From Orientallactaga sibirica (taxonomy: Eukaryota > Chordata > Mammalia > Rodentia > Dipodidae), in NCBI GenBank assembly GCA_036365145.1, contig JAEOAD010000015.1, positions 14,687,501 through 14,751,500 on the forward strand: a stretch of DNA of 64,000 nucleotides. The letters are read 5' to 3'. This document shows, piece by piece, positions 1 through 11,345 of the stretch. Position 1 is the stretch's first letter. Each line of letters starts with the position of its first letter. Both the position numbers and the translations under genes were made by a program. Under the pieces are notes generated by a model, which worked only from the letters and a program-made list of their open reading frames with translations, had not been told where the DNA came from and searched no databases.

Positions 1-84
1 ATCCCAGGTGGGTGCACACTGCTTTGCAGTAGCTCACTGAGGTGCTTTTGTCTTCAGAATAGGACTATGGGGGAGGGAGGGGTG

Positions 85-190
85 CTCCCCCATTTGCAGA
101 TGAGGAAATAAAGCACAGAGCTTGTTCTTTGAGGGCACAGATAGGAGCACACAGTAAGATTTCAGCTACTTTAGTAGATGATGAGGACTT
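85..190 (-). repeat. MIR SINE fragment (antisense)
   Basis: The strand shown carries a degraded match to the MIR core in reverse (TTTGCAGATGAGGAAATAAA followed by an approximate GCACAGAG). This is an ancient tRNA-derived mammalian SINE. It is diverged and short, so its limits are approximate. Confidence 0.5.
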
Positions 191-720
191 CATGGAGCTG
201 ATGTGTGGATCTCCCTACTGGCCACCCTGCTGGACTCCCTGGCCCTACTCCCAGAGGGAAGGACCACTTTTTGGAAAGTGGTCCCATTTCCACCCCTGAG
301 TGAACCATTGCACCCCTGTGGAGGCAAGCTTCCTGACATGCTTTTTGTGCATCCTGAACCCCAACTGCTGGGGACCCAAGTTGAAAGCAGAATGAAGCCA
401 CTTGTGACTTCCTGTTTTTGCTCAGCACTGAGAAGAATTCAGTTTGCTTGTACTCCCAGAGCCTAGATGCAACCGGATGAGTCAGGGACACAGAGCCAGC
501 CCTGGGCGAGCAGTTCCCAGAGTGCTCACCAGGGCCATAGGGTCACACACTGTGCCCTGACAGTGACACTCAGCAGTGAAGTTGCCCCTCTCTTCCCGGT
601 TATTTTTCTCTTCATTGCATTCTCCCTGCCTTCCCCTTGGCATCACTAAGCTCCAGGCTTCTTGGTCATAGGCTGAAGCATACTAGGGCATCATAAAAAG
701 ACAAGGGAATCATCAGCCTC
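191..720. other. Unique non-coding stretch
   Basis: No repeat family, splice-flanked exon or RNA gene is recognisable here. Overlapping open frames of about 60-106 codons occur on both strands, the pattern expected by chance in moderately GC-rich DNA. None resembles a known protein. Confidence 0.5.
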
Positions 721-815
721 CTTGTCAGCTGTTGACCCCGAGGAAGTCAGTTCATTTCCATGGACTTTGGTTTCTGTCTTCAAAATGGAGTAGACAGTAT
801 CAGCATCTTTTCAGT
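721..815 (+). repeat. MIR SINE fragment
   Basis: The order matches the MIR middle section: a GAGGAAGTCAGTTCATTTCC-like version of the CTTGGGCAAGTTACTTAACC block, then a version of CTCAGTTTCCTCATCTGTAAAATGG (GTCTTCAAAATGGAGTAGAC). It is strongly diverged. Confidence 0.45.
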
Positions 816-1495
816 TTGTTGTCTTTGCTTGCTTTTTCTATGAAGATGACATGGAGTACTCTACGAGATGAGATTTCAATGGTTGAAGGCTGAAGGACCC
901 TTAATGTCCTGGTACTTTGGAAGATTTCAGGATAAAGAAATACCTGAGCCACTGTCTACAGGCTGAACACTGATTTAGAATAATCAAGCCATAATTCCTC
1001 AAGTTTGGAGGCATTCTGCAAAGTTCTCTTTTCCAGACTTAATGGGGAATACATGTCTTTACCTTGTGTTAATGCACTAAATACTGTATGGGGAACTGGG
1101 AGACTACTATTTCCAAATAATGTGGCCTGGTGGAAAATGTAGACCTGGAAAGAGATCCTCAGTCAGAGGAGTGGTATGGTAAAGGGAAGGGGTCATCCTA
1201 GGGATTCAATTAGACGCCTGGGCTTGGAGCTAAAGTACAGATATCCTATTAGTGCTTACATTGGAGGCCCTCATCCAGTCTGCACAGAGTGGGGGGATTG
1301 CCAAGCACCCCTCTTTTAGCTCTGGTGAACAGGGCTGGAGAGCAGCACATAGCAGGGAGCCAGGCCAGCCCGCCTCCATGAGTTCTGACTCATCCATTCA
1401 TAGTAGCCTCTGGTTCCTACTTCATCTCACTTAGAAATCCTATCTTTGGAGCTTCATGAATTCCTTGTCAAGGTTTTATGGTAACTGGAAAGAAA
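816..1495. other. Unique non-coding stretch
   Basis: No recognisable repeat, exon or RNA gene. A 60-codon open frame near 1252-1434 has no features of a conserved protein. Confidence 0.45.
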
Positions 1496-1690
1496 AAGGT
1501 TTTGGAGTCAGACATGAGTTCAAACTCTACTACTGGTATGTTCCTGCAGTAGCATCTGAAGGCATATTGAACCTCTCTGAGCCTCAATTCTTGTATCATA
1601 AAATCTCAATAATTAAGCTTGGCTTCTAAGAATTAAATGGTCCTGTGCATTTATGGAGTCTGGCATGATGCCCATCTCACAATAGACTTT
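1496..1690 (+). repeat. MIR SINE
   Basis: A fairly complete MIR. It has the TTTTGGAGTCAGACATGAGT start, then GAACCTCTCTGAGCCTCAAT, then an AAATCTCAATAATTAAGCTT version of the AATGGGGATAATAATAG block, and a tail resembling the GCCTGGCACATAGTAG section. It belongs to an ancient mammal-wide family and is expected to be immobile. Confidence 0.75.
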
Positions 1691-1962
1691 AGTTATATTG
1701 ATTAGAAAAGAATTCTCAGTTACTGGGCCACTGGGTCCTCTTAGACCCCCAGAGGATAGTTCTTTGGATGAATTCTGGCCTTTAGAGATCCATTAATTAT
1801 CTGCAAGGTTAAAAATTGCTCATGCTCAGGCTCCTGGCCCTGCGGGTTAATCTTCCTGTTATCTCTCACAAGATAAGCTGTGTTCTCCACTACTAAGACA
1901 ATGCACCAATCTCCAACACTTTTGCTTTCTCCAAGGAAAATAAGTTTGAAATGGAAGCAAAT

Positions 1963-2018
1963 ATTCTGAGCTTCAGAAACATGTTCAAACATTCTGAGTT
2001 TCAGAAACATGTTTTCTC
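1963..2018. repeat. 28-bp tandem duplication
   Basis: A 28-bp unit at 1963-1990 (beginning ATTCTGAGCTTCAGAAACAT) is repeated immediately at 1991-2018, with one C/T change near its start and divergence in its last bases. It looks like a small local slippage or end-joining duplication. Confidence 0.8.
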
Positions 2019-2139
2019 ATGTGAAAATTCTGTAAAATGAATGCTTCATGTTTTTTATTCTGGGCATGTTTATCTGCTCCCCACCCCACCACCACCTTTT
2101 TCAAGTGAGCTTATATATGTATATATGTTTTTCATAATC

Positions 2140-2290
2140 ATTGCTAAAACTCTATGATATTAGTGTTATTGTCTCCATTTTACAGTGAAGGAAATTGGGA
2201 AACAAGGTAAAGTCACTTGGATAGTGTCTGCTACCTACTAAGTGGCAGGTTCAGAATTTAAAACTAGATTCTGCTTGCTTTTTGTGCCAT
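2140..2290 (-). repeat. MIR SINE (antisense)
   Basis: It contains TTATTGTCTCCATTTTACAG, then GAAGGAAATTGGGAAACAAG, then AAGTGGCAGGTTCAGAATTT. This is the reverse complement of the MIR core in the right order (CCATTTTACAG, GAGGAAACTGAGG, AGTGGCAGAGC). Confidence 0.8.
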
Positions 2291-3884
2291 GGTACACAGT
2301 CTTGTCATTTCCTTGGCTGGTGTGTCAGTGACCTAAAATAATTGTGTTTGGAGAATGCAGACGATTTTAATAGGGGCGGAACTGGCCAGTGCTATAATTC
2401 AGACTCACAGTAAATATTTAGAGACTTTATTAGGGTTTTGCTCTCAGTACAGCATTAACGAGGCTTTCTGTAGCTGGCTGAGGATTTAAAATGATGAACA
2501 GAAAAGGACTTTGATGAGACTGAGTTAAAAGAAAACATTTGATGATTCTAAAAGGGGTTGCTTTAGCACAACAATGGATTGCTGGTTTGTCATTACAATA
2601 ACCTGGGTCTTTGGAAAGGCCAAGATTCTATCATTGAGCCTATGAATGGAAATATGACAGGTGATTCCCTGGGATTGAAAGAAAGGAGAGGCGGGTGGCT
2701 TTCAAATGCAAGGATTATGTGGATTTAGTCTGTCAGTACAACTCACATCTAGAAAGATGGAAGTATTAAAAATCAATGATGGGATTTCTTCCTAGCCTTC
2801 ACTACATAATAAGAGGCCTGGTTTTCTTGCGACCTCTCTTGTCCCAGCTACCCAGAGTGCTGAAAAGAGGTGCCATGTTCCCCAACAGTTTACCAAGTCG
2901 GGCTTAGCACTACAGACAGATATGTTTCTGTTTGCACTTAGCTCAGGGCCTGAGTGTGGTGTGTGCTTATTTAATGACTTCACTTTCTAATAAAAAATTC
3001 TGTATGACATAGATAATTAGATTTTTCAAATGAAACTGGGAAATAGAGTTCCCCCAGAGAGTTTAATTGCAGCTTTATGATGCACCATTCATTCATAGAG
3101 TAGTTGCACATCGTGGTGGGTTCTTGCCTTCTGCTAAACATACGATGATCAATGTGGCATCGTTCCTGCCTTCAGGTAACCCTCATTCCATGGAGGAAGT
3201 AGAGGAACTGGCCACGGACACACAGCAGAAAGCTTGAGGAAGAGGGAAATGCGATTGCATCATCTAGATTGCAACAGAACCCATTCTCTACATGGGTGTT
3301 ATCTGAGAGCTCTTTAGTTCTCCCCTAGAATGTTTTGTAGAGGGTGAGACTGTACAGAAGCAAACGCGCATGTCAGGGAAGGCTAGCCACCTGGGCCATC
3401 TCAGTGCCCAGCTCTACTTCCTGGGTAAAGGGGGAGCCTGCTGCCATAGCCTTGTCTATGAAAATGGAAGGTTGGATTTGATGACTTGAAAAGTCTTTTC
3501 TGCTTCTGGTCTGATGATTCCAATAAGCTCCTGGGCTCTTTTTCCTGAGCAACAGGTAAAGAAGGGAAACCTTGCAGCCTTAGTGTGCAAGCTTGTTGAG
3601 AGAGAGCTGCCTCTGGGGAAAGTCAAGTGTGCTTCCACAGAATCCTCTCAAAGAGCTGGGAAACACCTGCCTCCTAGACAAGGAGCTATTTTCTGATTGA
3701 ACATCCCTAGAATGACTAAAAGTCATGACTGATGACAGCAGGAAGAGTCAAGGGAGGACACAAGAGTGCCACAGAGGCATTAAGCTACTTTTGTGGTCCA
3801 GAGCAGCCTCACTAATATGAGTGGAGAAGGGTGTTGGCTTCAAAGGTGCCTTACGATATACTCTTGTATTTTAAGTTAATGAAT
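2291..3884. other. Mostly unique non-coding stretch
   Basis: No gene is recognisable. Around 3090-3260 a stretch (CATTCATTCATAGAGTAG, then TTCCTGCCTTCAGGTAACCC) weakly resembles an L2 3' end, but it is too diverged to be sure. The opposite-strand open frames of 60 codons near 3456-3696 mirror each other and look fortuitous. Confidence 0.45.
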
Positions 3885-4182
3885 GTTGTGTGTGTGTTTC
3901 TCTTCATGTATGTGTTATGAGTGTTGAAGGCAGAGGTAGACATTGGGTGCTCACTCTCCACTTATTCTTAGAGACAGGATCTCTTACTCAACCTCTAATT
4001 TACTGATTAGGTTAGATAGGCTAGCCAGTGAGCACCAGAGTCCTTGTTTCTGCCTTGTGTGTGTTTGAATTACAGCCACAGACCACCATGCCCAGCATTT
4101 TACATGAATGCTGGTCATCTAAACTCAGGTCCTCATGCTTGCACAGCAAGCATTTTACCTACTGAGCCACCTCCCAGTACTG
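3885..4182 (-). repeat. B4-like bipartite SINE (antisense)
   Basis: Reading the given strand: a TG-rich tract, a B1-type half (TTAGAGACAGGATCTCTTAC onward to CACCATGCCCAGC), then a tRNA/ID-type half (AACTCAGGTCCTCATGCTTG, GCAAGCATTTTACCTACTGA, GCCACCTCCCAG). This is the reverse of the ID-plus-B1 fusion known as B4 in rodents. It is diverged, so an old copy. Confidence 0.75.
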
Positions 4183-4439
4183 TGACTGCCTTTTAAAATT
4201 CTTTTAGTTTTATAATTCTCATCTTTTTAAAATAAATTAAAATGCTTATGGAAAGCAATGCCTAACATACCTTCCCCAGCACCCTTCACCTTCTCTCAAG
4301 CCCAGTGGCATCCAGGTACTGCCTTTTGTGGGAACATGATGAGATTGCCCAGTCACCCAAAGTAGACAGGCAGCATGCTGTGAACAAGGGCCTAAGTGGA
4401 GCGTCACCAAAGTTCTGGGATTTTATGTCCATATGTTCC

Positions 4440-4585
4440 AGCCAACCTGAGCTTTGGCAAGTTGTCTGATGTTTTTGAGTCTTACATTCTCTTTGGTACA
4501 ATGTGGGCAGTAGCATCTACACAGTAGTATAGGATCTTGTCAGGAGGATAATAAGAAACATTGATAAGCATTTTGGGCAATATTC
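4440..4585 (+). repeat. MIR SINE
   Basis: AGCTTTGGCAAGTTGTCTGA, then TGAGTCTTACATTCTCTTTG, then AGGAGGATAATAAGAAACAT follow the MIR order (GGGCAAGTTACTTAACC, CTCAGTTTCCTCATC, GATAATAATAG, GAGGATTAAATG). It is moderately diverged. Confidence 0.6.
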
Positions 4586-4589
4586 TGAA

Positions 4590-4700
4590 GAACATGTGAA
4601 TCAGATGTTAATTCTATTCAATGGATGGGAAGCTGATGTCCAGAGGTATTTAATATTTAGGAGCTTGCATCATGTTGCCTCTCTATGAAGGCAGCATAGC
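4590..4700 (-). repeat. MIR fragment (antisense), weak
   Basis: ATGGATGGGAAGCTGATGTC and the following GAGGTATTTAATA resemble the reverse MIR core (GATGAGGAAACTGAGGC, GAGGTTAAGTAA). It is weak and short. Confidence 0.35.
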
Positions 4701-5189
4701 TGGCATCTGCACCCATGTGTGTATACCTTTCGCTGTCGACTCTCTCTCACACCCACACTGTAAATAGCTAGAGTCATGTGCATGCAAGGAGCACACATCT
4801 TGAGAAAATACTCATCACAGAAAGGGTGCATGTTCATGTTTGTCAGAGGTGCCACCATACTTTAAATAATCATATCTAATAAAAGATAGCATTTCTCTGT
4901 GATTGGCTGACTCTTTTCAGCCCATTTTGTAGGGTCATCCAGCACTAATGAGCTGAGGCTGAAGTGTGTGCAGCATATGGCCTTGCTGAGTGGCAAATTC
5001 TTCACAGTTGAGGTTGGATGGATGGACTGATGGAAAGGATGAAAAAAAATAGAATTTGAGAGATGGGAAGAAGAAATTCAGGGGAGAAAAAAGATGTATA
5101 GAGTGTGTGTGTGAGAGAGAGATTATTCTAGAACTGGGGCAACAATACATTACTACAGTTCTGAAACACAGACAAATGATATGAGCCTA
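4701..5189. other. Unique non-coding stretch
   Basis: Nothing recognisable apart from a short GTGTGTGAGAGAGAG run near 5105. An antisense open frame near 4935-5150 is serine- and phenylalanine-rich because of purine-rich DNA. Confidence 0.4.
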
Positions 5190-5350
5190 TAAGTTCTGGA
5201 ACGGTTTTGAAGCCAATAGACATGCGTTGGAACCTTGACTCTTCCCTTGGTCAAATTCCTTAAGTCTATATGTGAAGTTTTCACATGTGAACTAAGAATA
5301 ATAATGTTTGTGTCTCCTGGATATTGTAAGGGATAAGCGAGTGAAATAGT
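5190..5350 (+). repeat. MIR SINE
   Basis: It shows TTTTGAAGCCAATAGACATG, CTTGGTCAAATTCCTTAAGT, then GTGAACTAAGAATAATAATG and ATATTGTAAGGGATAAGCGA, in MIR order from the second box through the AATAATAATG block. Confidence 0.7.
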
Positions 5351-5694
5351 TATCAGCCTCCCTTTTTGCTTGGTCTTTGAATAAGATTTGTTTGAAAAGT
5401 TTTGGTGGAATCCTTTAGGCTCCTCTTCATTTATTTGTTCTGGATGAGAAACGACATGAACTTCACCTTCCTCTGACAACCCATTCCTGAACTCCCCAAC
5501 AAAGCCCCTGAAAGTCCTTCCAGGTTTCTGCCTTTAGCTTGCAAGCCTTCATTCTATATATACTCACGATGGACCAGGTTATAGAATTTATTGCATCATT
5601 AAAATGGTAATTAAGAATTAGTTTTGTAGGTACTATGTTATCAACTTCCTTTCTCTTTTCTTACTTAATTTTTAAATTTTTATTTATTTATTTA

Positions 5695-5839
5695 TTGGCT
5701 TTTCGAGGTAGGGTCTCACTCTAGTCCAGGCTGACCTGGAATTCACCATGTAGTCTCAGGGTGGCCTTGAACTCACTGTGATCCTCCTACCTCTGCCTCT
5801 GGAGTGCTGTTATTAAAGGCATATGCCACCATGCCCAGC
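5695..5839 (-). repeat. B1-like SINE (antisense)
   Basis: TTTTCGAGGTAGGGTCTCAC, then CAGGCTGACCTGGAATTCAC, then TGGAGTGCTGTTATTAAAGG and a ...GCCACCATGCCCAGC end show a nearly full-length 7SL-derived B1 in reverse. It is preceded by an A/T tail corresponding to its poly(A). Confidence 0.92.
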
Positions 5840-5859
5840 TTTTTTTAATTTTTTTATTT

Positions 5860-5975
5860 TTGAGGTTGACCTGGAATTCCCTATGTAGTCTCAGGCTGTC
5901 CTCTAACTCACAGAGATCCTCCTACCTCAGCCACCCAAGTTCTGGGATTGAAGGTTTATGCCACCACGACCAGAC
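5860..5975 (-). repeat. Partial B1-like SINE (antisense)
   Basis: A second B1 lies directly after the first. It runs from TGAGGTTGACCTGGAATTCC through TCTGGGATTGAAGGTTTATG to CACCACGACCAGA. Roughly 20 bp of the B1 3' region (CTCACTCTAGCCCAGGC in this orientation) are deleted. Confidence 0.88.
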
Positions 5976-6248
5976 TCTTTTCTTACTTCTTAAGTGTGTT
6001 TTCTTTCTGGAGCAATGAGTTTTCAAATGTGGACCCTTGAATACCTTCACATGTCATAGAGTTATAAGCCATTTTCTGACATACACACATTCCCTGATTA
6101 AGTCCAAATTCCAAAAAACTCTGAAAATAGAAATACTTTTCATCACTCATTTGGAACCAAAAGCGAGTCTAATTTTACATGAGACTATTTATAGCTCTTA
6201 TTTACCCCATGTAGCATGAATAAATTTTTCAGCAGAAAGATGAGTAAC

Positions 6249-6345
6249 CCAGAGCTGGGGATATAGCTCCGTTGTTAAGAGTGCTTATCTAGCATACACA
6301 AGGTTTTGGGTTTAGTTCTCATGGATTGGGATTACACATTATAGG
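6249..6345 (+). repeat. ID-type SINE
   Basis: AGAGCTGGGGATATAGCTCC, then TTGTTAAGAGTGCTTATCTAGCATACACAAGG and TTTTGGGTTTAGTTCTCATG parallel the rodent ID consensus (GGGGCTGGGGATATAGCTCAG, GAGCGCTTGCCTAGCATG, GGGTTCAATCCCCAG). It derives from BC1/tRNA-Ala. The pol III boxes are degraded. Confidence 0.75.
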
Positions 6346-6621
6346 TGGTTTGTGCTCTCTGTTACCTTTTTAAAGTATAGAGAATTCTGAATTTGAAAGC
6401 CCATCATCTGAGCAAAGGGTTTCAAAGATGGGCTTCTGATTTTCTATTGCAAAAGGGTTAAAGGTGTTTGCAGGGTTCCCTTAGCTAGGGAAAGTTACAA
6501 GAGATTCAAGGGTGTAGTGACATGGTTCTTCATTTTATGCTGATCAAAAGCATTAATGACCACTTTTATTTTTGTCAATTTCAATAATAGGAAATGAACT
6601 AAATAAAAATACTGGTAAAAA
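6346..6621. other. Unique non-coding stretch
   Basis: Nothing recognisable between the ID and B1 elements. Confidence 0.4.
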
Positions 6622-6775
6622 GTCGAGTATGGTGGCACACACCTTTAATCCCAGCACTCAGGAGGCAGAGGTAGGAGGATCACTATGAGTTCAAGGCCAG
6701 CCTGAGAGTGCAAAGTGAATTCCAGGTCAGTCTGGGCTAGAGTGACACCCAACCTTGAAAAACCAAAACAATAAA
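6622..6775 (+). repeat. B1-like SINE
   Basis: Sense copy: GTCGAGTATGGTGGCACACA, CCTTTAATCCCAGCACTCAG, TTCAAGGCCAGCCTGAGAGT, then TTCCAGGTCAGTCTGGGCTA and an A-rich tail with AATAAATCAATAAAC. Near full length with several CpG losses. Confidence 0.92.
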
Positions 6776-8143
6776 TCAATAAACATGCATACACTTAGAA
6801 AAGATAACACAAAATTGTTAAATCATGGATTCCAAAAATTTCATGGGGACAAAGAATGCTTTATTATAAAGAGAAATTTCTTAGAAATAAAAATAAACTG
6901 TGAAGTTTTTTTTTATTTTGCTTTTATCAAATTTGGCTTATAATCAAGTTTCACACTAGCACTGGGGGAAGGTAGAAGGGACTTTGTCTGACTCATCATT
7001 TTAGCCTTGTGAGGAGGAAGCAGAGCTTGAAGAGGGAGCATAAGGAAGTGAAAAGTCCCTAGCGGAGCGTGAGAAGATCTTTACTCTCAGTTTGGGTCTA
7101 CTTTTGACGTGTTGAGTGACCTTGGCCTTGTTGCCCTCTTCTACCCTGTCTCCCGGAAACAAAGCTAAGCTTAGCAAATGATCTCTTTCTTTCTCTTAGT
7201 ATATGACTACACGCCAGTACCCCAAAAGACAGGAATGAGAATGAGAGGGGAACGCCCTAATTGCCTACTGGTTGCCTCCTAAGGCCTGCATCCAGCCTCA
7301 GGCACACTCCGAAGGGCACAAGAAGACATCCTGTGTACCATCTTGATTTGCATAAGACCCTGCCTTCACTTTTCTTATAACACTGACCTTTCCATGACTC
7401 CTCCAATGCTATGTGTCTGACACAGTGTAGCCCCAGCACCTAACCTTCCATTCACAGGGCAGGTGCCAGCAAGGGCTTAATAGCAACTAGACCAAGCACA
7501 CAAATGATCACAGCCCTGAAGGTAGTGGCCATCACCAGTGGGTACCCTGTTCTCTGAGGCAACAAGCTAAAGGCATGGCTAAGCATTGCTAAGGCACGTC
7601 AGAGAGGCGAGGGACAATTCCTTTGGGGGAAGCACAAGCCCAGGGCTAGGAAAGTGGAAGAGTGCAGAGCCCTCCATTATGGCCTGCATCTGTGTGGAAC
7701 AGTTATTGAAATATGGAATGTTTAGGTAAAGGACTTAGGGAATCAATACTCAACCAACTGTTCTCCCTCTCTCTTATTCATCTTATTCTCTCTCATATTT
7801 CTTTACTTTCTGAGTTTATGATTGATGTATTGTAATTTTGACATGTGCCTTTTTGAAAGTTGAAACTTCTTCCAGAATTGGATGAAGTTTGTGTGATAAG
7901 GCCGTGGTTTTTCTTTTCTCTGAGGACCTGTTTAGATCAGCAGTGTCTGTGACAGCACAGAGGTCCTCACTGTGCGGGTGGTTCCACAGCAGAGAAGTGA
8001 CAGTAGAATCTGGGTTCTTCAAGGTCTTTCACTGGTCCAAAATGTTGGAGCCACTGGAAAACTGTAAATATAGTTTCTATACAAGCACATGCTGAGGGTA
8101 GCACTGGGATGCTGACCTTAACACACTAGAGAGGACTGGACTA

Positions 8144-8145
<2 letters not shown>
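6776..8145. other. Unique non-coding stretch
   Basis: No repeat family, exon or RNA gene recognised. Short open frames on both strands overlap and look fortuitous. Confidence 0.45.
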
Positions 8146-8185
<40 letters not shown>

Positions 8186-8570
8186 ATGTACTCATATGAT
8201 ATGTGTTGGATGTGGCTGACTGTATGATTTGAATGTGTATGGTGAGTGTGGGTCCAATGTGTGTGATTATATATATGTGAGATTGTAGAGATGCACTGGG
8301 TGAGTGGAGATGAGTGTGTGAGTGTGTGTGCTTTGTGAGTGTGCATGTGACTATTGCTATGCTTCATGCATATGTCTAAGTATGTGTGTTATGAGCACAC
8401 ATGGTGTGTGAGTAGGTATATGAATGCATGTGAGTGGTGAAAGTATATGGATGTACTGGATGGGTGTGACTGGGCATACAAATGTATTTGGTGTATGCTG
8501 AGCATAAACATGTAAATGTGTTTTGGGTGTGTGTGCGTGTACGTGTGTGTGTGGGCATGTTTGTGTTCTT
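8146..8570. repeat. (TG)n microsatellite with long degenerate TG block
   Basis: A pure 39-bp GT run occupies 8146-8184. It is followed by nearly 400 bp of degenerate TG/TATG-rich sequence (GTGTG blocks separated by ATG, GAT and CAT), with renewed pure TG near 8526-8555. The histidine/threonine-rich antisense frames here are translation artefacts of the repeat. Confidence 0.92.
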
Positions 8571-9224
8571 TCAGGTCCAGGGCAATGCTGTCCTGGCAGG
8601 GCCCTGTCAGACTCAAGCTAGCCCTTTGAGTGGAGCTAGTTTCTCAAGGGCTCCTGCAGCTGAGCAAGGGGCCTCTGGAACATTTAAGGACCAGTGGCCA
8701 CATAAGGCATTGCTGAAGCTAAGTGTCTGAAAGCAATGAAATTGTGTTTCTTAGAAATTTCTAAAAGTCCTTCTGCTTCAGAAATATGGAACCATCTAAA
8801 AGCTCATTGTAAATATATTTTTAAAGAAATCCAAACCATTAAAGCACACTAACTTTAAAATAAAGAAAACTCTCATACAGATTTAAAAAAAAATAGGGAC
8901 TCAGAATTTATTTTATTGTTTTTAATATAGTCAGTTGGTAGGAAGTAGGAAAAGATTAACAGAGAGGACAGAATGATAAGGAGAAAAAGTTACACAGAAG
9001 GAACAAAACAGTTGAGTTGCCTCTGCTCATGGAGAGCTGCTGCACGCTCTGCGTTTATACCTCCTTCGTGTTCTCACAAGACAATGTGGAGCTTAGCAGA
9101 GTCTGAGGACTGCTTGTGAAGGAGGAGAAAGCGCAGAATTACGGGTCAGCCATAGCTGCACTGTTTTGCTTATCGAGTTGTTGAATATTCCGAAGATACT
9201 GTGGTAGAGGGAGCACTGGCCAGG
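8571..9224. other. Unique non-coding stretch
   Basis: No recognisable feature. It is AT-rich between about 8730 and 9000. Confidence 0.4.
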
Positions 9225-9345
9225 AGTCCCCTGGGTACTGTGTCTGGCTCTGCCACTGATCTCACCCAGCCTTGGGAAGCCCACTTCCTTCTCTGAGTCT
9301 CAGTTCCTCTGTCTCCAGTGGGTGAGTTTGGTAAGATGTCTTTTA
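9225..9345 (+). repeat. MIR SINE fragment
   Basis: GTGTCTGGCTCTGCCACTGA, CAGCCTTGGGAAGCCCACTT and TCTGAGTCTCAGTTCCTCTG match the MIR section TCCCGGCTCTGCCACTTACT ... CTTGGGCAAGTTACTT ... CTCTGTGCCTCAGTTTCCTC. Confidence 0.75.
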
Positions 9346-9777
9346 AAGCCAGGTTGGGACACAGACCTGGCCCTAAACACAGTCCGAAGTGTATGATACA
9401 GATTTGTCTCTGGCCTACAGTTACTATTGCCAAGAGCCTCTTTTTGAAGGGTGAAAATTGGGGTTTACTCGGAATGCCTAGGGGTGAGTGTGAAGGTCAT
9501 AGATGTGACATTATGTGTGTTTCTCACACTTGTTCCCCACTTTAAGCCACCTTTGTGGCTGGGCCCACTCCTTCTCTATGCTTCTCATATTATATAAATG
9601 TATCTGTTAAACTTCAAATTTAGGAAATGGTTTAAGAAGCTCATATAAACTAAACTAGCTTCCAGGTACTTGCTATTTTGTGATAGGTGTGTGTAAGTTA
9701 GTTAGTTTTTCTTTTTTCTAACCAGTGATTTTCAGGTTACCCTCAGCAAAGGTGTCCCATAATTTTCCAATGAATTC

Positions 9778-10025
9778 TTTTAAAAAATATTTATTTATTT
9801 ATTTATTTATTTATTTACTTTCTTACGTATTGGAAAGCAGAGAGAGAGAGAGAAAGGGGAGAATGAGAGAGTGAGGGAATGGGTGTGCCAGGGCCTCTTC
9901 CCACTGCAAAGGAACTCCAGATGCATGCACCCCTTTGTGCATCAAGTTTTACATGGGTCCTGGGAAATCACACTCAAGCTTTGCAAGCAAGCACCTTTAA
10001 CTGCTGAAACATCTCTCCAGCCCCA
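9778..10025 (-). repeat. tRNA-headed rodent SINE (antisense)
   Basis: In the given orientation: (ATTT)n tail, an AGAGAGAG block, GTGCCAGGGCCTCTTCCCAC, ACTCCAGATGCATGCACCCC, ACATGGGTCCTGGGAAATCA, then a tRNA-like head ending CATCTCTCCAGCCCC. An AATTCTT motif at 9773-9779 recurs at 10030-10036 and is a plausible short target-site duplication. Confidence 0.9.
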
Positions 10026-10053
10026 AACAAATTCTTAAATTGTAAGCACTATT

Positions 10054-10350
10054 GCGCTGGAGAGATGGCTCAGTGGATAAAGCACTTGTTATGTAATCAC
10101 AAGGACCAAGAGTTCAGAAACCCAGCACACGTGTCTGTAATCCCAGCATGCCTGCAGTGAGATGGAAGGCTGAGATGGTAGAATCAGAATCAGAAGTTGG
10201 TGGGTGAGCTAGCCTAGCAGACACAGTAGCAAACAACAGAGACCCTTCCTCAAATGAGGTGGAAAGTGAGAATCAAAATCCAAAAGTTGTTCTGGGGACC
10301 TTCACATGCATGCATACTGTGGCTCATGCACCCCCCCCCACACACACCAT
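10054..10350 (+). repeat. B4-like bipartite SINE
   Basis: The head GCGCTGGAGAGATGGCTCAG, TGGATAAAGCACTTG and AGAGTTCAGAAACCCAGCAC is tRNA-like. It passes into a B1-like part (GTGTCTGTAATCCCAGCATG, GAGACCCTTCCTCAAATGAG). It ends in C/A-rich repeats (CACCCCCCCCCACACACACC). Moderately diverged. Confidence 0.8.
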
Positions 10351-10439
10351 ACACAGATTTTTTTCAATTTATTAATAAAAATGAATTATGTTCTTCCACA
10401 TGCATTTAGCTACTCATTAATGCTACTTTGTCAGTCTTT

Positions 10440-10620
10440 TGTATATACTTCTTGTAAGACAGACAACTGTGCAAAGCAGATAGTTTTTATCCTCTTTTAA
10501 GGATCAAGACACTGAAACAAAGAAACAAAGAAATGTTGAAAGTGCCTGGAGACTTAACACTAAAAATGGACAGCAGGATTTGGGTCAAGTCTGCAAAAAT
10601 CCTCTGCAATTGTGTACCAC
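10440..10620 (-). repeat. MIR SINE (antisense)
   Basis: TAGTTTTTATCCTCTTTTAA, GGATCAAGACACTGAAACAA and CAGCAGGATTTGGGTCAAGT match the reverse MIR order (TTATTATCCCCATTTTACAG, GAGGAAACTGAGGCA, GAGCCGGGATTCGAACCC). Confidence 0.65.
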
Positions 10621-11345
10621 ACAGCTTATACTATGTCTAAGCCATAGTTTTATTGTTTTAGGAAAAGAAAATCCTTTTCTGGCCATGAACCATGTCTTTC
10701 TTAAACCTTGGAAAATATAATCTCAGCTTGATTTCTTTGGCTTTCCCCGGAATGGAGCTGCATAACCCTGTATCTGGATGTATGTAAATTTCATGCAAAT
10801 AGTATCTTATATTTGTATGATCTTCTGAAGTGCTAGACATGGCTCTGGAAACTTTCACATGTCTTGGGTAATGGGAAAGATGTGGTGCTCATTATACAGG
10901 GAGCCACGCTTAGATACAGGATGCTGCAATTGTCTCCTCAAAGGCAGAGAGCATAGGAAACATTGTGGCTTGCTCTGCAAATGAGCCTTTACAAAGCAGA
11001 GTTCCACAAAGTACTTAGGATTGTGCCTCGGCCTGGAATGGAAGCTCCTTGTTAAAGCATGGGATCAGACCCTTCAGACCCTGCTGCTTCCACCCTCACT
11101 ATGCTGGGCTTCCCCGGTTTCTGTCTGTGGTCAAATCTCAAGCCTGTGGTTGCAGAGAAAGGCGTGCTCCCTCCAGCTTTTTCCCATGTTGCATCAGCCT
11201 GCGCTGTGGTTGCCACAGTTTTTTAACTGGCCCACACCCCTTCTTTTAGTCTGGTGACTTTTGATAGATTTGTATATATTTTATGCATTTGTTCCATTTT
11301 ATAGAAGACAAGATGTTCATGTGATTTATCCAAAATTACACATGA
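10621..11345. other. Unique non-coding stretch
   Basis: No repeat or exon recognised. Two overlapping forward frames near 11021-11257 share the same DNA in different registers and have no conserved features. Confidence 0.4.

Noticed and set aside
8077..8616. His/Thr-rich antisense frames
   Set aside because: They are translations of the TG repeat block.
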